Shown: positions 1 to 11,935 of the stretch, piece by piece
Position numbering within the stretch: the first letter of the stretch is position 1
Layout: each line of letters begins with the position of its first letter
Notes under the pieces: model-generated
Database searches by the model: none
Told to the model about the DNA's origin: nothing
Seen by the model: only the letters and a program-made list of their open reading frames with translations
Assembly (NCBI GenBank): GCA_947623455.1
Contig: OX392541.1
Location: 3,300,701 to 3,364,700 of the forward strand
Direction of reading: 5' to 3'
DNA: 64,000 nucleotides
Origin: Mimachlamys varia
Lineage: Eukaryota; Mollusca; Bivalvia; Pectinida; Pectinidae
Program-made: the position numbers and the translations under genes

Positions 1-59
1 ATTTTCACTTTTTAAATCCTAAAATCGTTTCATGGTGAATCTGAAAATCGGTTGCCTTC

Positions 60-345
60 AAGAGCATACTTTATCTTTAAACTCACCGTTACCAAGAAAA
101 AATAAGAGAATACCAAAGGGTCAACAAAACCATAATCCGAACTCAAAATCGATTAAACTAGAGGCAAAATAGGAGCAAAGGAAAGATTTACATGGAGACC
201 CTCGTAAAAGCACACGAGAATAAGACCATGTGTTCTGGAAGAGTAAGCGTCTTCTGCTTCATCGACAACACCCGCCATATAAATCTTGGTCCCATCCAAG
301 TAAGCATCAATCCTCAAAATAAGAACCGAGTAATCATTGTCAGTC
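60..345 (-). repeat. Retroelement 3' module, copy 1
   Basis: On the - strand this is a copy of a module found more than ten times in the window. Its landmarks are GACGCTTACTCTTCCGGAAC, a TTAATCGATTTTGAGT block and a TTTGGTATTCTC end. Elsewhere (7.1 and 8.4 kb) the same module follows a reverse-transcriptase fragment, so it is read as that element's 3' end. The bases at 1-60 also match, inverted, the flank of the copy at 11.7-11.9 kb, so the element extends to the window edge. An accidental 64-codon frame runs through it. Confidence 0.75.
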
Positions 346-399
346 ACACCAAGTTAGGTCATTGATGATTGATCATTGTTACAAGATACAACACAAAGT

Positions 400-640
400 A
401 TCAGAACGTCAGTCAACCTGAAAGTTCTGGGTCACGATATCTCAGGTGTTGTAAGTATTAAGTGTGTTTATTATGATTACACATTACAGCACAGTGGAAG
501 GACAACGGTCAACCCGAAAGTTCTAGGTCACGATATCTCAGACGTTGTAAGTGTCTAGTGTGATTACACATTACAACACAGTGTTAGAACGACGGTCAAC
601 CCGAATGCTCTGGGTCACGAAATCTCAGAAGTTCTTCTAA
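400..640. repeat. Tandem repeat, three units of about 86-96 bp
   Basis: Three successive units start near 412, 508 and 594 with GTCAACC. Each continues with a GGTCACGA-ATCTCAG block, and the first two end in a TTACA-CACAGTG block. Units differ by small indels. No coding sense is seen. Confidence 0.8.
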
Positions 641-2790
641 GGTAATATATAGTCCGGGTGGGCATATGGTCTTGTTCTAAAAAATCTTATTTCAGAGGTT
701 TAAATGTTCACGTGGTATACGGATCGAACATAATCAAGCTTGAATATACTTCATCTAAAAGAAAATTGAAACTTCATTATGTTTATATCAAACACATACT
801 TCTTTATTTATTCTGTATATATTAACATTTTCTCATTGCCATTATATAACACTATCAGGGTCAGTTATATGATATAGGACAAAAAACACGAAACAGAATG
901 TTCTTTTATGCTAAAATAAGAGCATGCGACCATGAAGTTTACTTTGCTTTGCTCTCAATTTATGCCGTGTCCGTTGTAATGTAGTGCGACTGTGTGTTGC
1001 AGTCTATTTATACATTAGATTCCGGGAACTGTATGTAAACCATTAATCTAACAATTAATGTATTGGTACAAATGTATAATACCTGATGGAAGTGTAAACG
1101 TATATGTTGCTAAAGAAGGTATTATCGTTGTAGAGAACTTTGGTTGCCGAATATGTTTGTGTTAAACGCAACTAAAAGCAAAGTAAAATGTTGGGATTTC
1201 CAAGTTAACACCGCCACCTACATTTAACAGCCATCTCTCAAAATGATCGAATGTCTACCCGAACTCAGGTAAATTTATATTCATGTCATTTCTGTCAATC
1301 ATATTGTTTTCTACGTTATTGATTTTTACAGAAGCTTCTCGCTCTCTCTGACATATTATTGTATATCTAAGATAATATTATGTGAGTTTATTACAGCCGA
1401 CACAGATTTGATTACATATGATTACTTTGTGTATAAATGTGTACCGGGTTGTTTTTGTACACACTGTATGGTAGGAACTAAGTGTTCGCTATAGTACTCG
1501 AGATAAACTATTTTTATTTTACCTGGCATGGCCACTGTTTACACCTGATATTTATGCTTACATCTAAAGGGGTTTTATTTGCTAAAAAGTCACTGGAATT
1601 AAATGATAGGTAATTAAGTAACATCAGGTTCTCTGTTCACATATTATTACCGTAGAGGAAGTGACAAACCAACCATACAAATTTTCATGAAAATGACATA
1701 ATACAAGAAGATATATTTAGATCGACGTTCTTTAGTTTCCTGGAAGTCATATTTCTCCCAGGGTACAGTGATTGGTAGAACTATTTAAGTAGACTCCCTA
1801 TTTGTTTAACAACATGGAGGTGGTAACGAAGTAAGTCTTTTCTGCTTTGGTACACAGCGTTTCTCGTCTCTCAAACATTTTCTAGGGACTGCTTTCTTGA
1901 AATGAAAGTTTTGTATTTACTCCTGTTTGTTTAAAACCATTTTGGTCGTTCTGTATTGATGTACAGAGAATCTTTTATATCATATTAACTACTGTAGACA
2001 TTATTTTAAGTGATAGCGATCTATATTCTGGTCAAATGTCATGGTTTATTGTGAGTGGGCGGAATACGATGATGGGTGAAATTGGCTAGCATGTCAGTGA
2101 GTTAGAACTTTAAAGTCTGCGCTTCCATGGGGAATCCCAAAATCTTTATTGTTTACCGAAAAAAACATAACTCTTTACCTAGCTGTCCTCTTTCAAAGTT
2201 TTATAAAATTGACACGGGCTTTAATCATTTCTTTATATGTTTTTACTTAATTTGTTGATTGTAAATTCTGATTTTGAAGGAAATGGATGGCCGCGTAAAA
2301 TGCATAAAAAAATATATAGCATTCTACAATTTCTAACACTGTCCATTTCACAGCCGAGTTGACCGGAACAAGCTGAATAAAGCCTCTTGATAAATGCAGT
2401 GATGTGACTCTAAAACAACACACTATGCATGTTTTCTCATTGTTTTTGCGATGCAGATGATTTTTTATTTTTTCAATAATGCAGTTAATATGTTTTCTCA
2501 TTGTTTTTACAATACACATGTTCCCTCATGTTTTCGACAGCTTTCCAAATATTGCAAAACTGATTTTACAAAGACACCACTGAAATGTGTTTCCAATTAA
2601 ATGACATTAAAGCAAATACATAAATGATAGGAAAAGTAATTTAATTTAATCCCAGGAAAAGCCATATTTGCTTTATGTTCTATATAGAACTGAGTTGAAT
2701 TCTTCTTCACGGTGATATATATTCTGTGGTAATAGTTGTCTTTATTAGTAATAGTAGATATTGGTGTTTATATGACCCCTCATATTTTGC
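641..2790. other. Spacer upstream of gene A, no gene seen
   Basis: AT-rich sequence with only short frames, including a fortuitous 90-codon frame on the - strand at 2247-2519. A pyrimidine tract ending in TTTCAG at about 2796 just before gene A suggests that a 5' untranslated exon lies somewhere in this spacer, but its donor is not identified. Confidence 0.5.
2129..2138. promoter_or_regulatory. kappaB-like site upstream of gene A
   Basis: GGGGAATCCC fits the NF-kappaB consensus GGGRNNYYCC exactly and lies about 690 bp before the gene A start codon. TNF-family ligand genes are commonly NF-kappaB targets, so the position is sensible. A 10-bp match can occur by chance, and binding is inference. 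Confidence 0.35.
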
Positions 2791-2821
2791 ATTTCAGACA
2801 TAATGGGTAAAATGTTGCACG

Positions 2822-5586
2822 ATGGATTTACCTCCCGATTCCAGATTAAATGACTACACTAGCTGGAATGAGCATGACTCCACCCCCGACATATGTCATC
2901 CAGGTAACCCGTACATCACACCGTGTCACAATGAGGAGCCACAGTATGCAGAACTGTCTGAGACATTGGTAAAAGTTCCTGCATATCAGCCAGAGGAACA
3001 ACCCGAGCTTCCTGATCCTATACCACACGACCGGTTCTATATCACCCCTATCCATGATGGAGGGAGGGAACACTGCAGTAATCCAACCCTTTATCTACTT
3101 CGTAAACTCCTCATATCCGGAATCTTTAACATCCTTTTACTTGCTAGTTTAGTTACGTTCTTATACACCAGTTGTTTCCTGGACAAGTGTTCGGATGATC
3201 CACCCACGGTACATGTCGCTCCCACTACAGCACCCATAACCGAAGAAGATCTGGTAGGAACTGAAATCTGCTTCCTCACAAAGCATATACGATGTAAGGG
3301 AGGACTACTGAGACAATCACAGGGAACTGCACGGAGTCCCAGGTCGAGGAATTCTCCATCTGGGAACATGTTTCAGAATGAAGTTCAAACATTGTGTTGC
3401 TTTAATCAGTCCCAATCTATACAGAATTTAGCACACCTGGTAAGTCTTCACCGGCATTGCATATATAACTTAGCTTGCATAACCTCAATTATTTCACCTG
3501 GTAAGTCTTCACCGGCATTGCATACATAACTTAGCTAGCATAACCTCAATTATTACATGATTTTAAACGTGCTTAAGACTAACTGTTCACAGAGGAATCC
3601 CTTGGTGAGTTAACCAGAACGACACTTACTTACGCTGTGATATTGTGTTATATAGTATTTCAGCCTTATTTAAATTTAGATATAAACCCTGGCTAGCTCA
3701 AACTATGGTATTGCATAATTCTATGCCCTCCGGTGTGTGTGTTTTAAAACACCTGTCAACCGAGAAAAAACTAAGGTGAGTTTAGAACATGTACAAAGAA
3801 AAAAATGATAATTATCTTATTGTGAAAGTTAGCTTCATTGTATAAGAGTTATTGGAGTCCTATATCAACCAACTTACATTTCTAATTTACCTAAGAACAC
3901 ATTAACACACACGGGGGTTGCGGATGCTGAATTTGACCTACATTTTCCGTTTGAATGACCATGGTTTAGGACTTACTCAGTATGGTTAAGAACAATTTTA
4001 TGCGGTAACAATAAGTCGTACGTCAACCAAACTTACATGGCTGGTGTATCTAAAGAAAATCAGCTCTTGCTAGGGTTCAGATGCTGGATTTGACTTATAT
4101 TTCTTTCGCTTTAAAGAGCACGCGGAGGACTCAATAGACTCTTTTCTGTGGTAAAGGATAATGGTAGGTGGTTGATGCGTCTAAGGATGCTCAAAACAAT
4201 CCACACGTATGTACATGTAGCTTGGGCTCAATCACACTTAAATGTTCTTGTTTGAGGGGTAGAGATGAGTTTGGAAATTTTCAACTACCTATTTTTTTTT
4301 ATACACTACAACTTTAAACAAGACATCCTGCTCTAAATACGAAATATATAATTGTAATTTCAGATCAGTAAAAGACAAATATCAATTAGCACATTCATGC
4401 CATGTGTTTTGCTAACAATAACAAGCTTGTGTAAAGAACGTCTCTAAGAATTCAGTACATATATGCTGTTTACTAAATCACATTTATCTGTATTTTGTTT
4501 AATAAACTTGGGACTTTTTTTCTCTAACTTATCATTATTGATTTATTTCATTATAATAATTAAATATATATTTTTTTTTCTTTTGCAAAACAAGGATTGA
4601 AACTATCGTTTACTCTTAGCTACGAGTATATCCTTTTAAAAAAAGATATATTTATGTTTCATGATTATTTTTACATGAACAATTTTAGCTGACAATGCTG
4701 CGTTATTTCTTTATTTAGTTTGTTTTGGTAAAGAGCCATAACACGATAAGGCAAGTGAACAGAAGAAACGGAAACCCCATCAGGACAAGTGAAATGTCAA
4801 TTGCATGTAAAATGGCCGTTTCTTCAGGTAATCAGAACATTACTTTTTATGTATCTTTATTTATATCCTTCAATGAATATCAGATCGAATATGTGAAATT
4901 AAATGTTAATTGAAAAAATTAGAAATGTTGATTGTTTTAAACAGCAACATATTATTTTCCCCCTTTTGCTTATGTTGCGTTCCGTTTCGATTTTTATGAA
5001 TGATGATTTTATTAATCTTTCACACAGATTGCGTCAAAATCATATTTCTTTTGAATTTACATTAAATTCAAAATACCATTGTAACGTTTAATTATGTTAA
5101 TAATATCTTTAAACTGGCACCATACAAATCGAAACTAGTCTGACTACATTCGATTTATTGGCTAGTTTTTGTTTTGTTAGATGCTTAAGTTTTTATTTTT
5201 ATTTTTGTTGTACATTATTTAATTGAACCATTATTTTATTTCATACGTTTTCAGAACAAAGATTAAAGCTGTCTGCTGATACAAGCTGCTCAGGTGACGG
5301 CATCCACGTAAAAAGGACCAGTATGCACTTCCTTTATCTTTATTTAGCAATTAACTGCAGCATGCACGGAGCAGATGTGATAAAAGCTGGGATCAGGTCG
5401 GGTGACCAGGTAGTGGCACAGCAGGAAATGAACTGTGAATACAAACCCGATATTATGACTCTAACTGTGTTTGCGTTTAAAAGAGTGACGAGGGGGACAG
5501 TTCTTGCTCCCTTTGTATCACATACACAGTGTGTTTATGATGACAAAGACAGCAACAGGTTAGAAATATTAACCGTTGGAACATGA
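2822..5586 (+). CDS. TNF-ligand-like type II membrane protein (gene A)
   Basis: Exons read by phase: 2822-3439, 4719-4827 and 5255-5586, with GT/AG junctions in phases 0 and 1, predicting 352 residues. The first ~95 residues are a proline- and tyrosine-rich cytoplasmic tail that contains the motif YITP twice (about 31-34 and 73-76). A hydrophobic segment at about 96-116 is the membrane anchor. The stalk carries spaced cysteines and a CC pair, and a basic RSPRSR stretch. The last exon reads as a divergent jelly roll: a central strand around MHFLYLYLAIN, a TLTVFAFKRV strand, and an end in NRLEILTVGT where relatives have the final FFG-type strand. It is the least canonical domain of the cluster, so assignment leans on exon structure and topology. 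A C1q-like jelly roll is the main alternative. An out-of-frame ATG at about 2802 precedes the chosen start. Confidence 0.72.
3434..3556 (+). repeat. 61-bp tandem duplication carrying the exon 1 splice donor of gene A
   Basis: The stretch that begins CACCTGGTAAGTCTTCACCG occurs twice, 61 bp apart, so the exon 1 donor exists in two near-identical copies (GT at 3440 and at 3501). Only the first keeps frame with exon 2, because 61 is not a multiple of three. Confidence 0.85.
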
Positions 5587-7075
5587 TTTAATACGCCACA
5601 CGTTGTGACGGTTCTGTTTTCATTTTCTCCACGATGTAGCATACTTTTCGAGCAATTCATAGTGATTACTTTACATATGACATTTCTGTAAATATGTAAA
5701 TATATTGTTGTAATTCACAACAACAAAAATAACAATGTCGATTAATTGTTTGTTGGTACATTGTATATGCTTCAGAACTGTTTAAACTCGCATGTTGTCT
5801 GAAAGTTGGCTTCGTTAAAATGTTATTGTTATTGAAAGCAAATGCATCACCCAACCACTCAATATCGTAGGTATCAATAGTGTTATACAATGTGTCTGTT
5901 AACCTTAACTACGCGTGTTTGTGTTATGGTGAAAAAAGTCGACTACGCAGACGTCACCGGAACTATCGCCATTGGTACCGGATGTACCAGATCATGATGC
6001 GTTTTAATTTCATATGAACTCTTTTCAGTTCCCGGTGCATGTTTTCGTGTGAGGTTATACGATTCTACATAGCCGTTAGCTAACTATAATAAGTAATCAG
6101 AACATCATTCAGATTTTATTAACCTTCATCAATACTCAATACGCCACATATTGTCAAAAATGCCCATTCATGACGTCATCGTTATGTGCTTTCTTTCGTC
6201 GAGACTTTTATTTTTCATTTTTATTTTAAACATAGTTATTTGTTGTTAGTACAATCTCTAGCGAAAGAATCAATGAAAAAATAATAATGCTAGAAAATAA
6301 AATATTGAAAAACATATTCCTATTTCCGGCGTTAACCTATAAGCAACCCCGGAGCGAAGTTCAGATTTCGTGTATTTCATTAGCTGCGGGATCAGCAATT
6401 GTGTGTCGGGTGATCTCAGTCTCGGGCTAAATTCTGTAACATCCAAGGCCTGCCAGTTGGGATGCTACCAATAGAGTTACAGGTACATGTTCTAAGTGTA
6501 TGTTCTCGCATCTTCAAAATCCATTCAATTTTGCTGAAAACAAGACATATCCCGTCTTGGGTCTCAAAAAGATTTTTAAAAGACCTTATCACTACTTAAG
6601 TATCGTTTGTTTGCGTCCACATAAAAATGTAGTCCGTCCTTCCAATGAATAAAATTTACTTCAGCAATGAAGATTAAATTTTATTTACAGCATAAATAGC
6701 TAACAACATAAACGATTACATTATTTATCATATTGATGATGCGGATTGTCAAATTCACGTATTTATCACGTAGATAGATATATCACAGTGCGAACGTAAA
6801 GATACAAGGCAGATTGGACGATGTACATAGTACACACGGGATATGTGTGTCTTGTATTAATGTCAATGTACATGTTTCATCATAAATCATATGCAGCTAA
6901 CTGATAAAAATGGCTTTACAACGAAAGCCGACTACACAATATGTCAAGAATATTTATATTTGTAATAAACTGTGGCAAAATGATATTTGTGTGTTATTTT
7001 TTGTTTTTTAACAAATAAATTTTAACAGAGAAATTTAAGTATTGTTTCCAGGAGTCCTATAGTTTTGAAAATAAA
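5587..7075. other. Spacer after gene A, no gene seen
   Basis: AT-rich sequence with several AATAAA-type hexamers (for example near 6297 and 6963) that could serve gene A polyadenylation, and a TGACGTCA at about 6171. No convincing coding frame. Confidence 0.45.
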
Positions 7076-7079
7076 TTAG

Positions 7080-7850
7080 AGAATGCAGAAGCGTTAACAA
7101 AATCATAATCCAAACTCGAAATCGATTAAACCAGGGGCAAAGTATGAACAAAGGAAATATTTACATGGCTACCTTTGTAAAAGTACAAGAGTATAAGACC
7201 AGGTGTTCCGGAAGAGTAAGTGTCTTTGTCACATCCAAGTAAAAATCAAGTTCTCAAAATGAGGACCGAGTATTATTGTCAATCACAACAAGTAAACACA
7301 CTTATGGGCTTACTCAAAAACGTCCATCTTCATATCACTTAAAGATTCAGAATATTTCTCAATGAGACAAAGATTGCGACTATAAAACTTGCCCATAGTT
7401 CTGATCAACCTGCATCTCTCGAATCCTTGTTTTGTTAGTTTGTGTGGCAGCAGTCGACATCGATCACGTAAATCACGATATTTAGAGCAAGCCCTAGAAT
7501 ATCGAATCAACTGCGACACGTCAAAAACAAAAGGTTGGAGGAGCAGGGATGTTACTATCAAGAAATGTTAAGTTGACGATCGGAAAAGTGAAATCAACAC
7601 GTTAATCGTAGAGCGTAGAAGTAAGTTGTCCCTGTTGGTCGTAGTTTAAGTAGAAATAAATCGAGGTAAGCAACTGATCTAGAAAAGTCTGATGTGTCCT
7701 TTATTTCGTGTTTAGAAGGGTATATACGATCGACGTGGTCAGCAAGCTTCTTGTTGTTAATAGACAACACATCGGATATATATCTGAAAGTGAAATTAAA
7801 AGATTTGGCAAGGTTTTTGTTTCCTGTCTTGAAACCTTAGTTTACAATAT
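7080..7850 (-). mobile_element. Broken reverse-transcriptase retroelement (3' part), - strand
   Basis: Read on the - strand, about 7850-7690 holds a decayed form of the catalytic YIDDVLSINN region (the intact form is at 8.5 kb). Then 7561-7310 encodes SQLIRYSRAC and, later, LTKQGFERCRL and a C-terminal MKMDVFE. Then 7080-7300 carries the 3' module shared by all copies. The order matches the + strand copy at 8.4-9.25 kb. Frameshifts and stops make it inactive. The RT belongs to a type common in mollusc and cnidarian genomes; a Penelope-like affiliation is possible but not shown. Confidence 0.75.
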
Positions 7851-8409
7851 TTACAAGCCACATCGACCCGCTCTTTTTACATATATACAGTCGCATTCAC
7901 CCTTACTTGTCCTTATTAAACAATATATATAATTCCGTATGCTTAACATTTTACCAACAAACTCTATCCAAAAAGAAAATGTACTGCCTTAAAGCTGATA
8001 AGGCAAGTCTTTTGTTTTGCCGAAACCGAATCGTGCATAAAGAGTGCATTATTACTATATTAATATATATGTACGGTTCTCACTCGGTAAAGTGACAATG
8101 CAGATTAATTTATAGGCTGGCAAATTTCCACACACAACAGCGTGTAAAAAAATGTGAATTTTTGAAGCAAACTTGTCTGGCGTGTCAGGTTACAACATCG
8201 TGAGTATATACATATAATTCGTTGTCTCGAACGAAATAAATATTTGTCGCAGGGTTTCTTGTCTGATGTATAGTTGCTAGTCGAGAAGTCTTAAGTTGTT
8301 TGAGTGTTTTATACCGATAAAAAATAACATTTCTGACCTAAGAACCCGCTATCAGCAATATCTGTTCTCTCAAAAGCATTTGCAACACCATATTTATTAT
8401 TCATGATTT

Positions 8410-9250
8410 TAATAAATCAATGTTTTTGTTTTCATACGAGGCTGAATTTCTGGAAGAGCTAATCAGGACAGGTAACAAAAACCTTGCCAAATCTATTAAT
8501 TTCACTTTCAGATATATCGACGATGTGTTGTCTATAAACAACAAGAAGTTTGCTGACCACATCGATCGTATATATCCTTTTGAACTTGAAATAAAGGACA
8601 CAACAAACTCTTCTACATCAGCTGCTTACCAGAATCTCTACTTAAACTACGACCAACATGGACAGCTTACTACTAAGCTATACGATAAACATGATGTTTC
8701 AATTTTCCTATCGTGAACTTTCCATTTCGTGTAAGTTACATCCTTGCTTCTCCAACCTATGGTGTTTACATCTCGCAGTTGATTCGATATTCTAGGGCTT
8801 GCTCTAAATATCGGGATTTTTTGTGATCGATGTCGACTGCTGACAAACAAACAAACAACACAAGGATTTGAGAGATGCAGCTTGACCAGAACTACGGGCA
8901 AGTGTAATGGTCGCCATCTTTGTCTCATTGAGAAATATTCTGTATCTTTAAGTGATATGAAGATCGAGGTTTTTGAGTATGCTCATTAGTGTGTTTATTT
9001 GTTGTGATTGACAATGATACTCGGTTCCCATTTTGAGAACTTGATGTTTACTTGGATGTGACAAAGATTTACATGGCGGGTGTCGTCGATGAAGCAAAAG
9101 AGGCTTACTATTCCGTAACACCTGGCCTTATTCTCTTGTTCTTTTACAAAGGTCTCCATCTAAAACTTTGTTCATATTTTGCCCCTGGTTTAATCGATTT
9201 TGAGTTCCGTTTATGATTTTGTTAACGCATCGGTTTTCTCTTATTTATCT
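8410..9250 (+). mobile_element. Broken reverse-transcriptase retroelement, + strand
   Basis: A 98-codon frame at 8420-8716 contains SYEAEFLEELIRTG, then FRYIDDVLSINN with the RT catalytic DD pair, then DRIYPFELEIKDTT and KLYDKHD. In shifted frames 8760-8960 continues with the SQLIRYSRAC region and the MKIEVFEYAH-like end, followed by the 3' module to about 9250 (ATTTACATGGCGGGTGTCGT, TTAATCGATTTTGAGT). This is the most complete copy in the window. With the - strand copy at 7.08-7.85 kb it forms a large inverted arrangement. Confidence 0.82.
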
Positions 9251-9299
9251 TAGACGTGTATCAATAATTATTACATTCTATCTTTCAATTCAATGGACC

Positions 9300-9365
9300 A
9301 ATTTATACCAGGTCCTCCGGAAGAATAAGCGTCTTCTGCTTCATCGACGACAACCGCCATATTTA
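9300..9365 (-). repeat. Short inverted fragment of the retroelement 3' module
   Basis: The sequence from ACCAGGTCCTCCGGAAGAAT to ACAACCGCCATAT is the - strand form of the module that begins each 3' tail. It lies in opposite orientation to the copy that ends 50 bp earlier. Confidence 0.7.
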
Positions 9366-9984
9366 AATCAATATTGTCACAATTAAGCAGCCATTGCGGA
9401 GGGCGTTTGACATTTTGTAATTTTAAAGTAGTTGAAACCTAATCGTGCATTAAGTGTGTATTAGTATTTATTGTTGTCAATATGGTCGGTTCTCGCCTGA
9501 TAAAGTGATAGTAAAGATTAATTCATAGCCTGGTAAATTTCCACACACACCTGTGTAAAATAATGTGTACACTATGAAAACACACCTGTCTGGTGTGTCA
9601 GGTTACAACACCGTAAGGATAACACGTAAATCATCCGTTATCTCGAACGAAATAAACATTATACGTTTTTCGCAGGGTCTCTTGTCTGGTGGATGGTAAG
9701 TGGTTAGTCGAGAGTTTTTAAATTCTTTGAGTATTTATACCGATAAATAATGAACTAACCGTTTTGACCTAAATATCCGATATCATTAAAAATATATCAA
9801 AAGCACTATCTGCCCTCTCAAAAACATCTGCAACATCATATGTATTATTCATAATTGTAATGTATCAATATCTTTGCCGTGTATCAATAATTGATTTTAA
9901 TGATGACCAATACATCAATTTATAACAATTTTGCTGTGAAATATAGCAAATTAGCAAACTGATATATCAAATAATCGATTCAGT

Positions 9985-10385
9985 GATGACCACTATATAA
10001 GATTTTGTAGTGAAAATATAAAAATTTTTGTAGTGAAAAATATAAGATTTTGCAGTGAAAATATAAGATTTTGCACTGAAAAATATAAGGTTTTACAGTG
10101 AAAAAATAAGATTTTGTACAATCATTTTTACATGCATTATGTGTGTGTGTTACGTCATCTTAAATGTATCAATTGTTTATACAATCATTTTTACATGCAT
10201 TATGTGTGTGTGTTACGTCATCTTAAATGTATCAACATCTTTGCTGTTTATCAAGTTTACAATATATTTTGATGTATCAACAGCTTTGCAATGTAAACTA
10301 TTGGTTTTACAGTCTATTTTAATGTATCAATATATTTGTCGTGTATCAAAAGTATTGCAATTTCTTGTTAAGGCGTAATATATCA
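9985..10385. repeat. AT-rich tandem repeats and a 62-bp duplication
   Basis: From about 9990 to 10110 a unit of roughly 21-24 bp (AATATAAGATTTTGCAGTGA) recurs. From 10110 to 10240 a block that ends TGTGTGTTACGTCATCTT is duplicated in tandem. That same phrase ends the hammerhead-bearing repeats elsewhere. A 79-codon frame here is a by-product of the repeats. Confidence 0.7.
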
Positions 10386-10892
10386 AATGTTAAAATGGAT
10401 ATGAATAATCACAAGTTTGGTTCGATTTGATTGTGGTTATAATGTTCAATTAATATCTATGGTCTGTCAAGGGCTTGTCAGCCTTTGACGGTGGAGGAAA
10501 ACCAGCGCAAAGTCTGTGTCTACCGTTTTAGCCGGAGAAATGTAACCGTTCATGCCCAAGGGAAAGATAAACATCATATGAAATACCAATAAACAATTAC
10601 GAATTCGATTGTGACGTCATTATAACGTGTTTTCGGTAATTTTTACATCATCAAATATTAATCACGATATTCATACTCATGCCCATAGCAATTTGTTTTC
10701 AAAGATAATAAAATACAATGTGAAAATATTTTTTATTTGGTTGTCACACTTTCCTTATACATAATTAAGATAATAAAAATTAAACATGCTCAGTATGACC
10801 TGCCATAATTTATTTATGAGACACTTAAAATCGTACCAATTAAAACACAAGAGATACCTGAACGTTAATAAGTAAAATGAGAATATAAATTT

Positions 10893-11260
10893 ATGTGTGT
10901 TACGTCATCTTTAATGATATGGGATGGCAGACTCTGCTGGTGGATTTTTTTGGAGTCTCTATAACCACAGTTAATCTCATTTGAGTAGTGGCACGATATA
11001 TAATATACACATTTTCGTAGTACACGATTTGCAATTATACAGAAATAGTTTATTTTTACTTCTTTATGAATTGAAGGGGTTTTACCCACAATAATTTGGA
11101 TTCCCACCTTTTGGTCCCTAGCATCACTGAAGAGTCCTAGGAGGACGAAACGCTGTTTGATGCAGTTTAATTCATTTTTCGGCATACTGTATCTATTACT
11201 AAATATAAAAGGTGATGGTGACAGAAGTGGGATAATGATTGACCTAATCCCTACTGATAG
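10893..11260 (+). mobile_element. Hammerhead-ribozyme-bearing repeat (retrozyme-like), copy 1
   Basis: About 350 bp with the family landmarks in order: TCATTTGAGTAGTGGCAC, ACACATTTTCGTAGTACACG, CACCTTTTGG, the ribozyme core at 11121-11163, and TTCGGCATACTGTATCTATT. A TGTGTGTTACGTCATCTTTA phrase, normally the family's 3' end, directly precedes it at about 10894, as expected for a tandem-unit junction. No protein is encoded; the 154-codon - strand frame across it is accidental. Confidence 0.72.
11121..11163 (+). ncRNA. Type I hammerhead ribozyme, degenerate copy
   Basis: Stem I strand GCATCA, core CTGAAGA (CUGANGA), stem II GTCC with loop TAGGA and GGAC, core GAAA, then a damaged stem III, then TGATGC pairing back to GCATCA. 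Both conserved core boxes and stem II are intact. Stem III has lost the clean ACAG/CTGT pairing seen in better copies, so this copy may not cleave. Confidence 0.7.
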
Positions 11261-11694
11261 ATTGTAACATGGCGGACAATAGACAATGGGGTCGGGACTG
11301 AAGCTATGGGATTGAAGAAAAACTATCATAGGAACCTAGTTGCGGATTAAACAAAGACATTTAAAACCCGATAAGCGATAGTTAATGTTTGTTCAACCCG
11401 AGGCACTCAAAGTAAGGACATATTCTATGGATCACCTTTAAATATGATTCATAGTAAATCCCTACCGTTAACGGTGACGGGCTTCCCATTGTATACGTAT
11501 ACTTATGTTATATGGCTTGCTGTCCTCAAGATATAGCTTTACAGTTTGTTTTTAGTTTATTAAAGCTAACCTGTAGTTACTTGTGCCTTAATGTTTCACA
11601 AACGGTCATTGGTGCATATATCGCTGATAGCACAGTCAGGGATCCATACTTTCGATGACTAATATCAGTACTGAAACATTTTACACCATCTCTT

Positions 11695-11935
11695 ACTCTT
11701 CCGGAACACCTGGTCTTATTTTTTGTGCTTTTAGGAGTCTCCGTATAAATTTTTCTTTTGCTTCTTTTTTGCCTCTAGTTTAATCGATTTTGAGTCCAGA
11801 TTATGGTTTTAGTGACGCTTTGGTATTCTATTATATTTTCTTAGTAACGGTTAGTTTAATAATAATATATGCTCTTGAAGGCAACCAGTTTTCAGATTAA
11901 CCATGAAACGATTTTAGGCTTTTGAAAGTGAAAAT
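11695..11935 (+). repeat. Retroelement 3' module, copy in + orientation
   Basis: Starts TCTTCCGGAACACCTGGTCT, contains TTAATCGATTTTGAGT, and continues past the usual end into sequence around 11870-11935 that is the inverse of window positions 1-60. That shows the element's true 3' end lies beyond the common block. Confidence 0.7.

Noticed and set aside
11101..11175. Reading the hammerhead as type III like plant satellite RNAs
   Set aside because: The GTCC-GGAC-GAAACAG part looks similar, but the partner of GCATCA is downstream (TGATGC), so stem I is open and the fold is type I.
10865..11329. 154-residue - strand gene
   Set aside because: The frame is the reverse of the hammerhead-bearing repeat and is broken in the other copies.
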